Shown piece by piece: positions 1 through 6,539 of a stretch of 8,083 bases of DNA. The notes under the pieces were generated by a model. That model did no database searches, was not told where the DNA came from, and was given only the letters and a program-made list of their open reading frames with translations. Position 1 is the first letter of the stretch. Every line of letters starts with the position of its first letter. The DNA is from Verrucomicrobiota bacterium. Its GTDB lineage: Bacteria; Verrucomicrobiota; Lentisphaeria; Oligosphaerales; Oligosphaeraceae. The position numbers and the translations under genes are program-made. Location: NCBI GenBank assembly GCA_022709995.1, contig JAKLHU010000077.1:1-8083 (forward strand). The letters run 5' to 3'.

Positions 1-1037
1 TGGGAAAACGAGCCGCCGCACTGGGATTGAGCCTCGTGCTGGGCGCCGGCGCCTTGACGGCCGCAGACGAAGAACTGCTCCGCAAGATCGAAGCCATGCA
101 ACAGCAGATTCAAGCCCAACAGACCATGCTCAACCAACTCCGGCAACAAATCCAAGAGCAGCAGCAGACCACACCGACAGTCGTGAAGGCGGAAGTCAAA
201 ACCCAGATCGACGAACGGCTGTCCAAACAGTCGGCGCCGCTGATCAGCCTGGGCAAGGGCATTGAAGGCCTGTCACTGGTCGGAGACCTGCGCCTACGCT
301 ACGAATACGCCGACACCGACCGCGACCACCAGCCTGACGCCAACTACAAGTCGCGCTTCCGCCACCGGGTCCGCGTCGGCGGCGTGTGGAAAAACCCGAC
401 CGAGGAATGGGAAGTCGGCCTGGGCCTTGAAGCCGGCAGCTCGGACGGCACCGGCGCCAACCAGAGCTGGAACACAAGCAAGGTCTGGGAATCCGGCAGC
501 GTCTACCTTGACTATGCGTACGCCAAGCACGTCTTTGGGGACAGCGGCCTCAGCTTGACTCTCGGCCAGCAGAAAAATCCCTGGAAGCACAGTTTTCTGA
601 GCTTCGACGGCGACCTCCGCCCCACGGGTGCGACCCTGGCCTACGGCGACGACGTCTGGTTCGCCACTCTCGGCGCCTACAATCTGCGCAGCGACAGCAA
701 GCTCAGCGGCCATGACAACCAGACTCTGGCCAACATGTACGGCGGCCAGGCCGGCATGACGTTCAAAAACGACTCGCTCAACGGCCTGCTGGCCGCGGGT
801 TTCTACCACTATGACGCCGAGACCGCGAAGTACCAGCTCGACCGCGACGCCGATGACTGCAACTACCAGATCGGCACCCTGTATGGCGAACTGGGCGGCA
901 AGATCGGCGATGTGCAACTCAAAGGCCTGGCCGAGGCGGCGATCAACTTCGGCGCCGACGACGACTTCAGCCAAGGAGTCGCCTATGGCCTGGCCCCGGA
1001 TGACTACCGCGCCGAAAGAATGACCTGGCCTGGATGA
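1..1037 (+). CDS. Putative porin, N-terminal part (frameshifted)
   Basis: This is an outer-membrane channel protein of the 'putative porin' type. The reading frame is open from base 3 (GGA AAA CGA...). The window opens with TG just before that codon, so the start codon is very probably an ATG whose first base is cut off. Residues 2-22 form a signal peptide: Gly-Lys-Arg, then a Leu/Ala/Gly-rich core, with cleavage near TAA|DEE. Residues 23-56 are a Gln-rich heptad-like coiled coil (LLRKIEAMQQQIQAQQ...), and a beta-barrel begins near residue 90 (LSLVGDLRLRYEY) with alternating aromatic and polar strands. A stalk followed by a barrel is typical of porins in PVC-group bacteria. The frame runs into a stop at 1035-1037, but its natural continuation lies in the -1 frame. 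No promoter is visible because the upstream region is outside the window. The porin assignment is good; the transported substrate is unknown. Confidence 0.8.
   Translation, partial: GKRAAALGLSLVLGAGALTAADEELLRKIEAMQQQIQAQQTMLNQLRQQIQEQQQTTPTVVKAEVKTQIDERLSKQSAPLISLGKGIEGLSLVGDLRLRYEYADTDRDHQPDANYKSRFRHRVRVGGVWKNPTEEWEVGLGLEAGSSDGTGANQSWNTSKVWESGSVYLDYAYAKHVFGDSGLSLTLGQQKNPWKHSFLSFDGDLRPTGATLAYGDDVWFATLGAYNLRSDSKLSGHDNQTLANMYGGQAGMTFKNDSLNGLLAAGFYHYDAETAKYQLDRDADDCNYQIGTLYGELGGKIGDVQLKGLAEAAINFGADDDFSQGVAYGLAPDDYRAERMTWPG
1011..1025 (+). other. Frameshift point in the porin gene
   Basis: The sequence GCCGAAAGAATGACC loses the porin frame. Adding one A in the A-rich run (GAAAGAA to GAAAGAAA) restores the continuous reading RAERNDLAWM. 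The site is not a classical X-XXY-YYZ slippery heptamer, and no strong downstream hairpin is evident, so programmed frameshifting is unlikely. A real inactivating deletion or an assembly/read error both fit. Confidence 0.75.
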
Positions 1038-1321
1038 TCGGCCTGGAAGCCAAATTGAACAACGTCAAGGCCAAATACGCGTATGCCCGCATCGAAGGCG
1101 ATTCCGTGCCCTGGTTCACTTCCGACAGCGACTTCGGCTCCGCCGCCTTGCGCGCCAGCCGTTCCACCAACGTCTGCGGACACTCGCTTGGGCTGGAATA
1201 CAGCTTCAGCAAAAACTTCACCCTGGGTGGCAGCATCACGCTCACCGAACTGATCGAAGCGGAGTCCGGTCGCGACCAGGAAGGCACCCTCTATCAACTC
1301 GACATGGTGTATAAATTCTGA
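1019..1321 (+). CDS. Putative porin, C-terminal part (-1 frame)
   Basis: This is the last ~100 residues of the same porin, displaced into the -1 frame. Read from 1019 it continues as N-D-L-A-W-M-I-G-L-E, joining smoothly to the D-Y-R-A-E-R end of the upstream part. It contains further amphipathic strands (AKYAYARIEGD, HSLGLEYSFSKNFTLGGS) and ends LYQLDMVYKF. A C-terminal strand ending in Phe is the usual recognition signal for outer-membrane barrel insertion. Joined, the two parts give about 440 residues, a normal length for such a porin. An internal ATG at 1034 exists but has no good ribosome binding site, so this is not an independent gene. The stop codon is TGA at 1319-1321, and an intrinsic terminator follows within 40 nt. 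Confidence 0.75.
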   Translation, partial: NDLAWMIGLEAKLNNVKAKYAYARIEGDSVPWFTSDSDFGSAALRASRSTNVCGHSLGLEYSFSKNFTLGGSITLTELIEAESGRDQEGTLYQLDMVYKF

Positions 1322-1359
1322 CCCTTTTCCGGACGGCGCAAACTTGTTCCCAGCCGATT

Positions 1360-1397
1360 GCGGCGGCAGCACCCAGCTGCCGCCGCGTTTTTTGTTT
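1360..1397 (+). terminator. Intrinsic terminator of the porin gene
   Basis: A perfect 11-bp stem pairs GCGGCGGCAGC (1360-1370) with GCTGCCGCCGC (1376-1386) around a 5-nt loop ACCCA. It is followed by G and six T, then GTTT. It lies 39 nt past the porin stop codon and is a textbook Rho-independent terminator. Confidence 0.93.
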
Positions 1398-1589
1398 GCC
1401 GCCAGGGCAAGCCTCGCAACAGCGGTCTGTCCGTCCCCAGCGGGAAGCCCCCCGTCCAGAGACATTTTCGGCCTCGGCCGCCGCAATAATTCACGCTTCG
1501 GCAGGAAATCTCCAGCCGGATGGATTATACTATTTTCTTGTTAATGTGAAAAAGGTGGTGATGAGCTTTTGTAGTTGCCAACCCTAAGC
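1398..1589. other. Non-coding spacer, little visible
   Basis: This follows the porin terminator and precedes the tandem repeats. Short open frames cross it, but none has a ribosome binding site or protein-like composition. The one promoter-like element is TATACT at 1526-1531, in an AT-rich patch with no recognisable -35 at a normal distance, so I do not call a promoter. Nothing else is supported here. Confidence 0.5.
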
Positions 1590-1696
1590 GCCATGTTTCC
1601 AGGTTTCAGGATGCCGTATGGTGTCCAGCCTTCAGGCTGCCGTATGGTGTCCAGCCTTCAGGCTGCCGTATGGTGTACAGCCTTCAGGCTGCCGTA
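1590..1696. repeat. 26-bp tandem repeat array
   Basis: Three consecutive 26-bp units lie at 1613-1638, 1639-1664 and 1665-1690. The first two are identical and the third differs only by C to A at 1677. A partial fourth (GCCGTA, 1691-1696) follows, and a degenerate 23-nt copy (1590-1612) precedes them. Each unit carries the near-palindrome CAGCCTTCAGGCTG, completed by the next unit's first G, which can fold as a 6-bp hairpin. The period of 26 is not a multiple of three and translations shift frame at every unit, so the array is non-coding. No spacers separate the units, so it is not a CRISPR. Confidence 0.9.
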
Positions 1697-1703
1697 GGCG
1701 GGA

Positions 1704-1737
1704 CAGAACCAATGCTTTTCACTTATGCGTAGTTCTG
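1704..1737. repeat. Short inverted repeat between the two arrays
   Basis: CAGAAC (1704-1709) is inverted as GTTCTG (1732-1737) across 22 nt. It lies exactly between the 26-bp array and the GGAC array. A 6-bp match at this spacing can easily be chance, so I list it only as part of the repeat region. Confidence 0.3.
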
Positions 1738-1758
1738 GCTGGAAACATGAAACTTATA

Positions 1759-1822
1759 GGACGGCGAAATAGGACATATGGGACGTATTGGACGTATGGG
1801 ACCGCAAATAGGACAATGGGAC
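1759..1822. repeat. GGAC-centred ~9-nt repeat array
   Basis: GGAC recurs at 1759, 1772, 1781, 1790, 1799, 1811 and 1819. The central four are spaced exactly 9 nt, joined by (C)ATATG, GTATT and GTATG linkers; the outer copies are spaced 13, 12 and 8. The composition is A/T/G-rich and unlike the flanking genes. Spacing breaks that are not multiples of three argue against coding, although the 9-nt core reads as repeated Thr-Tyr-Gly in one frame. The array ends 118 nt before the next start codon. Confidence 0.8.
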
Positions 1823-1940
1823 GACTATGCACTTGGGTTACTGAAGTCGCAAAAAGTCCACCCGAGCCCAAAACTCAACAGCATTGGTCTCATGGGATGG
1901 CTATGATTCCCAAGCGCGCAACTCGAGGGGCCGAGGCAAC

Positions 1941-2951
1941 ATGAACAGCTACGAACGGATGACGCGTTTTTTGCGCGGCGAGGAGACCGACCGCCTGCCC
2001 TTCATGCCGATCCTGATGCGCTTCTGCGCCCGACACACCGGCACGAAATACCGCGATTTCATCCTCAGCCCAGAGGAGCACTGCCGGAGCAACATCGCCT
2101 GCGCCAACGCCTTCGCGTCCGACTGGGTCAATGTCATGAGCGATCCGTATGGCGAATTGGAAGCCTACGGCGCCAGCATCGAATACCCGGAGGATTCGCT
2201 TCCGTTGGACAAAATCATCCTCTTTCAGGAAATCCGTGACCTCGCCCGGCTGCCACGGCTTGACATGGGCGCCCACCCGCGGCTGCGCGGGCGCCTGGAG
2301 GAACTCCGCATCTTCCGCCGCGACCTCGGCGGCAGCCAGGTCATCTGCGGGTGGATTGAAGGGCCCTTGGCCGAATACTGCGACCTACGCAGCCTCGCCA
2401 ACGCCTGCTATGACCTGTACGACCACCCCGCCGAAATGGCGGCCGCAATGGAAATCATCCACGCCAACGCCAGGGATTTCGCCACTCTGCAGGTCGAGGC
2501 CGGCGCCAACATGATCGGCATCGGCGATGCCGCCTGCTCCCAGATCGGACCTGAATTCTATCTGCAATACGGCTTCCCATACGAAAAGAAGCTGGTCGAG
2601 CACATCCACGGCCTGGGCGCCTTGGCCAAGCTCCACATCTGCGGCAACACCTCGGCCATCCTCCCGGACATGATCAAAACCGGAGCCGACATCGTGGACG
2701 TCGACCATCTGGTCAAGAACATGTCGCCCTACCCGGAACTCTTAGGACCGCACCAGGTTTTTTGCGGCAACCTCGACCCGGTCCGCGTCTTGCAAAACGG
2801 CACGACTCAAGCCATCATCCAGGAGGCCCGCGCCGCCCGTCGGCAAACGAAGGGCCGCCTGATCTTGTCCGGCGGCTGTGAAATCACGCCAGACACGCCG
2901 CCGGAAAATCTTTCCGCCTTGGCGGGCTGCTGCCGGCTGGCGGGCTTCTGA
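1941..2951 (+). CDS. UroD-superfamily corrinoid methyltransferase-like protein (MtaA/CmuA type)
   Basis: This 336-residue protein belongs to the uroporphyrinogen decarboxylase fold family, in the branch that moves methyl groups between corrinoid proteins and thiol or pterin acceptors. I chose ATG 1941 (MNSYERMTRFLRG), which matches the family's N-terminus and has GAGG at 1933-1936; the open frame extends to 1884 but adds a non-family N-terminus. The zinc-ligand pattern of MtaA-like enzymes is present: His232-x-Cys234 in KLHICGN and Cys313 in SGGCEI. GNLDPVRVL and a PEFYLQYGFPYEK helix are also typical. The RQAGRY-type N-terminal motif of true HemE is absent, so heme synthesis is unlikely. The protein is cytosolic, with no signal peptide. 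No corrinoid protein or first methyltransferase is in the window, so its partner is unknown. The next gene is a co-directional SDR 153 nt downstream. Family assignment is strong; substrate is not inferable. Confidence 0.87.
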   Translation: MNSYERMTRFLRGEETDRLPFMPILMRFCARHTGTKYRDFILSPEEHCRSNIACANAFASDWVNVMSDPYGELEAYGASIEYPEDSLPLDKIILFQEIRDLARLPRLDMGAHPRLRGRLEELRIFRRDLGGSQVICGWIEGPLAEYCDLRSLANACYDLYDHPAEMAAAMEIIHANARDFATLQVEAGANMIGIGDAACSQIGPEFYLQYGFPYEKKLVEHIHGLGALAKLHICGNTSAILPDMIKTGADIVDVDHLVKNMSPYPELLGPHQVFCGNLDPVRVLQNGTTQAIIQEARAARRQTKGRLILSGGCEITPDTPPENLSALAGCCRLAGF

Positions 2952-3104
2952 ACGACGACGGGCCCGGTCGGCGACGGGGCAAACTCAGACGCGCCCCCAC
3001 CTCGGCCCTGGCTGGCGTCCGGGCGCCGGCGCCAAACCTCGATTTTGGATTCCGGCGCGCTGCCGCCCTCTTGGCCACGACTTCAAGCAACAGGACATTT
3101 CACC

Positions 3105-3860
3105 ATGCAACAGCTGTCTGGACAAACCGCCCTCGTCACCGGCGCCTCCCGCGGTTTGGGCAAGGGCATCGCCCTCGTCCTGGCGGAAAACGGCGCCGAC
3201 GTCGTGGTCAACTATCACGCCAACGCCGCGGAAGCGGAGACGGTCCGCGCCGCCATCGAGGCGCTCGGCCGGCGCTGCCTGGTGGTCAAGGCCGACGTCG
3301 CCGGCGCGGACGACGTCCGGGCGATGTTCACGGCGATCGACCAGCAATTCGGCCGCCTCGACATTCTCGTCAACAACGCCGGGACCAGCCGCTCGGAAGA
3401 CATTTTCACCACCACCGAAGACAGCTGGGACTTCATTCTCGACACCAACTTGAAAAGCATGTTTTTGTGCTCCCAGGCCGCCATGTTCAGGATGCGTGAG
3501 CGCCGCTACGGCCGGATCATCAACATCAGTTCCGTGGTCGGCCAGCAAGGCGCCCTGTTTGGACACGTCCACTACGCGGCCACCAAAAGCGCCATCCTCG
3601 GTTTCACCAAAACCCTGGCCCGTACCGGCGCCCCGCTGGGCATCACCGTCAACGCCATTGCGCCGGGCGTCATCCGGACCGAACTGCTCTTCCAGACCCA
3701 CGGCGACGAGGGCGTCAAAAAACTCTCGGACAGCATTCCTCTCGGTCTGGGTGAACCTCGCGACGTCGGCCTGGCCGCGGCCTTCCTGGCCGGGGAAGGC
3801 GGCCGCTACCTGACTGGAATCTGCCTGGATGTCAATGGCGGCCTCTACATGCGCAGCTAA
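3105..3860 (+). CDS. SDR-family oxidoreductase (FabG-like)
   Basis: This is a classical short-chain dehydrogenase/reductase of 251 residues that oxidises an alcohol or reduces a ketone with NAD(P). I chose ATG 3105, nine bases after AGGA (3092-3095), because it places the Rossmann motif at the usual distance; the open upstream extension to 3045 is not protein-like. Visible motifs are TGASRGLG (12-19), Asp64, NNAG (90-93), Asn115, the catalytic triad Ser143, Tyr157 and Lys161 (YAATK), and APG at 186-188. Arg16 in the glycine-rich loop and Asn36, not Asp, after the second strand favour NADPH over NADH. The sequence resembles FabG, but no acyl-carrier or fatty-acid gene is nearby, so a role in sugar or polyol metabolism is as likely. 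It lies 153 nt after the methyltransferase-like gene on the same strand, so co-transcription is possible but unproven. Codons are strongly C-ending, as in the two genes upstream. Confidence 0.9.
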   Translation: MQQLSGQTALVTGASRGLGKGIALVLAENGADVVVNYHANAAEAETVRAAIEALGRRCLVVKADVAGADDVRAMFTAIDQQFGRLDILVNNAGTSRSEDIFTTTEDSWDFILDTNLKSMFLCSQAAMFRMRERRYGRIINISSVVGQQGALFGHVHYAATKSAILGFTKTLARTGAPLGITVNAIAPGVIRTELLFQTHGDEGVKKLSDSIPLGLGEPRDVGLAAAFLAGEGGRYLTGICLDVNGGLYMRS

Positions 3861-3876
3861 CAGCGAGGACGGCCCC

Positions 3877-3900
3877 CCGCCGCACGCGATAGGTCGGCGG
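3877..3900 (+). terminator. Weak GC hairpin after the SDR gene
   Basis: CCGCCG (3877-3882) can pair with CGGCGG (3895-3900) across a 12-nt loop, 17 nt after the SDR stop codon. No T-tract follows, so it is at most a poor or Rho-assisted terminator. In such GC-rich sequence it could be chance. Confidence 0.25.
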
Positions 3901-4045
3901 CGAGCCGGCCGCAAGAACGACGGTCGACTCCGACCACCACCTGTCCAGACCCGGCGATCCCGGGGCTTCCCGACCGGCGGACGAATGCCATCACGAAGAG
4001 ATCGGTCAGCCATTGAGAATTGAGCGATAGAGGAGTCAACGCTTG

Positions 4046-4068
4046 GGCGCCTCAGGGTCTGAGGCGCC
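4046..4068. other. Perfect 9-bp GC-rich inverted repeat
   Basis: GGCGCCTCA (4046-4054) pairs perfectly with TGAGGCGCC (4060-4068) around the 5-nt loop GGGTC. There is no T-tract on either side, so it is not a standard terminator in either direction. It could be an RNA hairpin or a regulator-binding palindrome. It is the strongest structure in the gene-free stretch. Confidence 0.6.
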
Positions 4069-4334
4069 ACCTTGGCGCGCCAGGCCACTAGGACCGCCAT
4101 TATCAATGGATGACCGCTTACGAATAGGTTGAGATGCCTCATGCTTGTGGTGTTGACGACATCCGGGTGAGCGTCTGGCGATATTGTCGTTCCGCTGTTT
4201 TTTTTGCCGCCCTGCGGCTGTCGGCGCTATACGTGTTGCTTCCCCCGAGCGAGGAGTAGCCGGAAAGGCTTTGACGGCTGTCTTGGCGGCGGCATGGGTT
4301 GCATTGGTCTCAATTCTTAACGCGTTCCCTACTT

Positions 4335-4340
4335 TATAAT
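4335..4340 (+). promoter_or_regulatory. Consensus -10 hexamer without a clear -35
   Basis: TATAAT matches the sigma-70 -10 consensus exactly, in otherwise GC-rich DNA. At 17 bases upstream the sequence is AATTCT, a poor -35. If used, it would give the gene at 4637 a leader of about 290 nt. It is a candidate only. Confidence 0.25.
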
Positions 4341-4465
4341 GCCTTTCATGTTCGCTTCATCCGACCGGAAGGAATGGGACGAAGGGGTCGGCGGCCGGTG
4401 CTCGAGGGGGTGAATGGCTGCCTATTCCCGGCGACCGCGTCCGCGTGAAAGTAGGGTGGTGTCAT

Positions 4466-4494
4466 TTGACAAGCGCGCGGCAGAGATATAGCGT
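4466..4494 (+). promoter_or_regulatory. Candidate promoter for the secreted hydrolase-like gene
   Basis: An exact TTGACA (4466-4471) is followed by TATAGC after 15 bases (4487-4492), or by TAGCGT after 17 (4489-4494). Neither -10 with its spacing is ideal. It would give a leader of about 140 nt before the start at 4637. It is the best -35 in the gap, but remains weak evidence. Confidence 0.33.
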
Positions 4495-4636
4495 AAGAAA
4501 AGCCCGTGGATTGAGATCGGCCTGGCCAGTCCGTCCGTTGCGGTACGGCGTCGAAGCGACTGCCGTTGGCTAAAATTGTGTTTTTCGATTGGGAACGTTG
4601 GCATCGATCTGGTGATGTGTCAGTGAGGAGAAAACG

Positions 4637-6427
4637 ATGTTTTGCCTAGTCCTGTTTTCGGCATTGATTCTGGTTGGCGCCGCGATGTCGGCCGAGACTC
4701 TGCGTCTGCCCCCCGAACCCGCGAAGAGAATCATCCAGTTCGGCTGGGACAATCCGACGCCCGACTTTCTGGAGAAGAACATCGACCTGGTGGAGACTCA
4801 TCTGCCGTACGACGGCATCGGCATACGGCTGCTGGGCGGAACCTATGACTTGGACGGGGTCAAATTCAGCACTGAAGGCGCGATGTTCAGCCGCACCAAG
4901 TTCAAGGCGGAGTGGTTCGAGCCGTACCGGCAGAGCCTGCGAAACACCAAGTTCAAGAAGTTGACCCACAATTTCTTGCGGACCAGCGGGCCATCCTTTC
5001 ACGGCCGCCAGTTTGACCTTTTCGACGATGCCTATTGGGAAGCCAGCTGCCATAACTTCGCCCTGTTTGCCGCCCTGGCGAAAGACACTGGCATGAAGGG
5101 GCTCAATTTCGACTTGGAAGACTACGGCAACAACGGCATCTGGCAGTATCGGCCGGGGTGCGGACACGCGTGGCCGCAGGCCTACGACCAGGCTCGCGCG
5201 CGCGGCCGGCAATTCATCACCGCCATCACCGGCGAATACCCCGACATCACGCTTTTTGTTTTCTTCTGGCTGGATCTCGCTTTCGGCGCCGCCGATGGCA
5301 TGCCGCTGGCCTTCGAACGCCTGGAGGGGTTCCGTTCCGGACTGCTGGTGGGATTCATCAACGGCATCTACGACGCCCTGCCGCCATCGGCGTTGATGGT
5401 CGACGGCATGGAAGCCCACGGCTATGGCGTCCGCAACATCGACAGCCTGTACCGGCTCCGCGCCCAGCGGGAAACCCGCTTCCGCCGCCTGGTCGCGCCG
5501 GAAAACCAACGCAAACTCCGCGAGCAGACCGCCTTGGCCGTGGCGACCTACCTCGACAGCTACATCAACCAGAAGCCGCCTTATTGCTTCCAGGAGGACA
5601 TGGCCAAGGAAAACATGACCGCCATCGAATTCTTCCGGCGCAACCTGCGCCTGGCGGTTGAGTTCTCCGACCAGTATGCTTGGACGTGGAATGAACAGCG
5701 CCTGTGGTATCCGTCGACGCTGCAACTTGCTTGGCAACGCAAGTCCTTGGACAAGAATCCCGAAGTGCCCGGGCCGCTTTGGAGCCAGGCCTTGCCGGGG
5801 ATTGAGGACGCGGTCAACTTTGCCCGCGCACCCCATGACTACGCGCTGCGGCAATTCGCATCGGGGCGGTGCGGCGGGAATCTGCTGCTCAATCCGTCTT
5901 TTGATGCCGAAGCGGGGCAGGCGGCCGTGCTGGATTTGGCGCCTGATTCGGTGGTGCTGGACAAGGTTCCGAACTGGGAGACCTGGCAGCCGAAGCATTC
6001 CCAGGGGAGTTTCCGGCTGGCGGCAGGCGAGGGCTATGGCGGGCGCCACGCCATGCAGGCGGCGGCGACCCGGGGCGGAGTCATCCACCAGGCGGTCAAG
6101 ATCAACCAGAACGGCGTCTACGTGGTCCAGGCCCTGGCCAAGACCCAGGCCGGCGCCGGGGCGTCCTGCGGCATCGCCTGGCGCAATCAGAAGGGCGTAT
6201 GGTGCAACAACCTGCGCAATTTCGCCGTGCCCTTTGGCGAAGACCTCGGCGATGGCTGGCGGCGGGCGACCATCGTCGTGCATGACATCCCGGAAAACAC
6301 GGCTTTCCTGTCCGTCATGCTGGGCATGAACAGCGATGGCGCTCCCGACCAAGCCGTCTGGTTCGACGAGGTCGAAGTCCACGAAATCCTCTTCCCCGGC
6401 GATCCCCGCCGTCCGCGGGAAGACTGA
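4637..6427 (+). CDS. Secreted barrel glycoside hydrolase-like protein with C-terminal carbohydrate-binding-like domain
   Basis: This 596-residue protein starts at ATG 4637, six bases after GAGGAG (4625-4630). Residues 1-19 form a hydrophobic signal peptide ending AMSA|E, unusual in having no Lys or Arg before the core. Residues ~30-400 look like a (beta/alpha)8 barrel: strand-like IIQFGWDNP, GIGIRLLGG, GLNFDLEDYG, LFVFFWLDL, LLVGFINGIYD, SALMVDGMEAHGYG and YAWTWNEQRLWYP follow one another in order. Acidic residues at strand ends (Asp159, Glu161, Asp162, Asp256, Glu259, Glu353) are candidate catalytic residues. From about residue 412, NLLLNPSFDAE opens a jelly-roll domain of the carbohydrate-binding type, ending WFDEVEVHEI near residue 584, as such domains do. 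It probably acts outside the cytoplasm on a polysaccharide. I cannot place it in a numbered glycosidase family, so the reaction is inference. Upstream is the long gap; downstream is a separate tRNA unit, so it seems to be monocistronic. Confidence 0.75.
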   Translation: MFCLVLFSALILVGAAMSAETLRLPPEPAKRIIQFGWDNPTPDFLEKNIDLVETHLPYDGIGIRLLGGTYDLDGVKFSTEGAMFSRTKFKAEWFEPYRQSLRNTKFKKLTHNFLRTSGPSFHGRQFDLFDDAYWEASCHNFALFAALAKDTGMKGLNFDLEDYGNNGIWQYRPGCGHAWPQAYDQARARGRQFITAITGEYPDITLFVFFWLDLAFGAADGMPLAFERLEGFRSGLLVGFINGIYDALPPSALMVDGMEAHGYGVRNIDSLYRLRAQRETRFRRLVAPENQRKLREQTALAVATYLDSYINQKPPYCFQEDMAKENMTAIEFFRRNLRLAVEFSDQYAWTWNEQRLWYPSTLQLAWQRKSLDKNPEVPGPLWSQALPGIEDAVNFARAPHDYALRQFASGRCGGNLLLNPSFDAEAGQAAVLDLAPDSVVLDKVPNWETWQPKHSQGSFRLAAGEGYGGRHAMQAAATRGGVIHQAVKINQNGVYVVQALAKTQAGAGASCGIAWRNQKGVWCNNLRNFAVPFGEDLGDGWRRATIVVHDIPENTAFLSVMLGMNSDGAPDQAVWFDEVEVHEILFPGDPRRPRED

Positions 6428-6479
6428 CCAGGCTCCGAGCGCCAAGCGAAAGTGAATGTTGCCGGAAGGGGAAAGGGAC

Positions 6480-6539
6480 GGCGGCCATTTTTCAGCACAA
6501 ATCCCCTCGGCCGCCAGATGCGGCACGATCCTTTGCCGC
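6480..6539 (+). terminator. Two GC hairpins after the secreted protein gene
   Basis: GGCGGCC (6480-6486) pairs with GGCCGCC (6509-6515) across 22 nt. Immediately after it, GCGGCA (6520-6525) pairs with TGCCGC (6534-6539) across 8 nt. Neither is followed by a T-tract. They may mark the transcript end or be incidental to high GC. No other terminator is visible before the tRNA promoter. Confidence 0.3.

Larger units (their letters stand above)
3901..4636. other. Long gap without a supportable gene
   Basis: Together with 3861-3900 this makes a 776-nt intergenic region. Small open frames occur on both strands, but they lack ribosome binding sites, recognisable motifs or normal composition. Those on the minus strand are partly antisense extensions of the SDR gene. 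It contains one strong hairpin (4046-4068), an eight-T run near 4199-4206 with no hairpin before it, and promoter-like hexamers near 4335 and 4466. No tRNA, riboswitch core or insertion-sequence ends were recognised. It may be an eroded gene or an untranslated regulatory region; the sequence does not decide. Confidence 0.5.

Noticed and set aside
27..29. TTG as the porin start codon
   Set aside because: It lies inside the hydrophobic core of the signal peptide. The frame continues upstream to Gly-Lys-Arg and a probable ATG at the window edge.
1613..1690. Possible CRISPR array
   Set aside because: The 26-bp units are directly adjacent with no variable spacers, and no cas gene is present.
1618..1944. 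An open frame of 108 codons across both repeat arrays
   Set aside because: Its translation is just the 26-bp repeat read in successive frames followed by the GGAC repeat. It has no ribosome binding site and overlaps the real start at 1941.
42..3033. The palindrome GGCGCCGGCGCC at 42-53 and again at 3022-3033
   Set aside because: The first copy is ordinary Gly-Ala coding sequence in the signal peptide. The second is in GC-rich spacer without other shared context.
2985..4142. A long minus-strand open frame opposite the first SDR gene
   Set aside because: It mirrors a C-ending, GC-rich gene. The plus-strand frame has all SDR motifs; the minus-strand product has none and an Arg/Gly/Ala-rich composition.
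4153..4187. TTGACG with a downstream TATTGT as a promoter
   Set aside because: The spacer would be 23 nt, too long for sigma-70.
4288..4303. A possible sigma-54 promoter (GGCAT...TTGCA)
   Set aside because: The spacing between the GG and GC elements is wrong (8 or 11 nt instead of 10), so it does not meet the invariant requirement.
1881..4312. The 12-mer GCATTGGTCTCA shared by 1881-1892 and 4301-4312, both upstream of genes
   Set aside because: About two chance 12-mer matches are expected in a sequence this long, and the flanks do not match.
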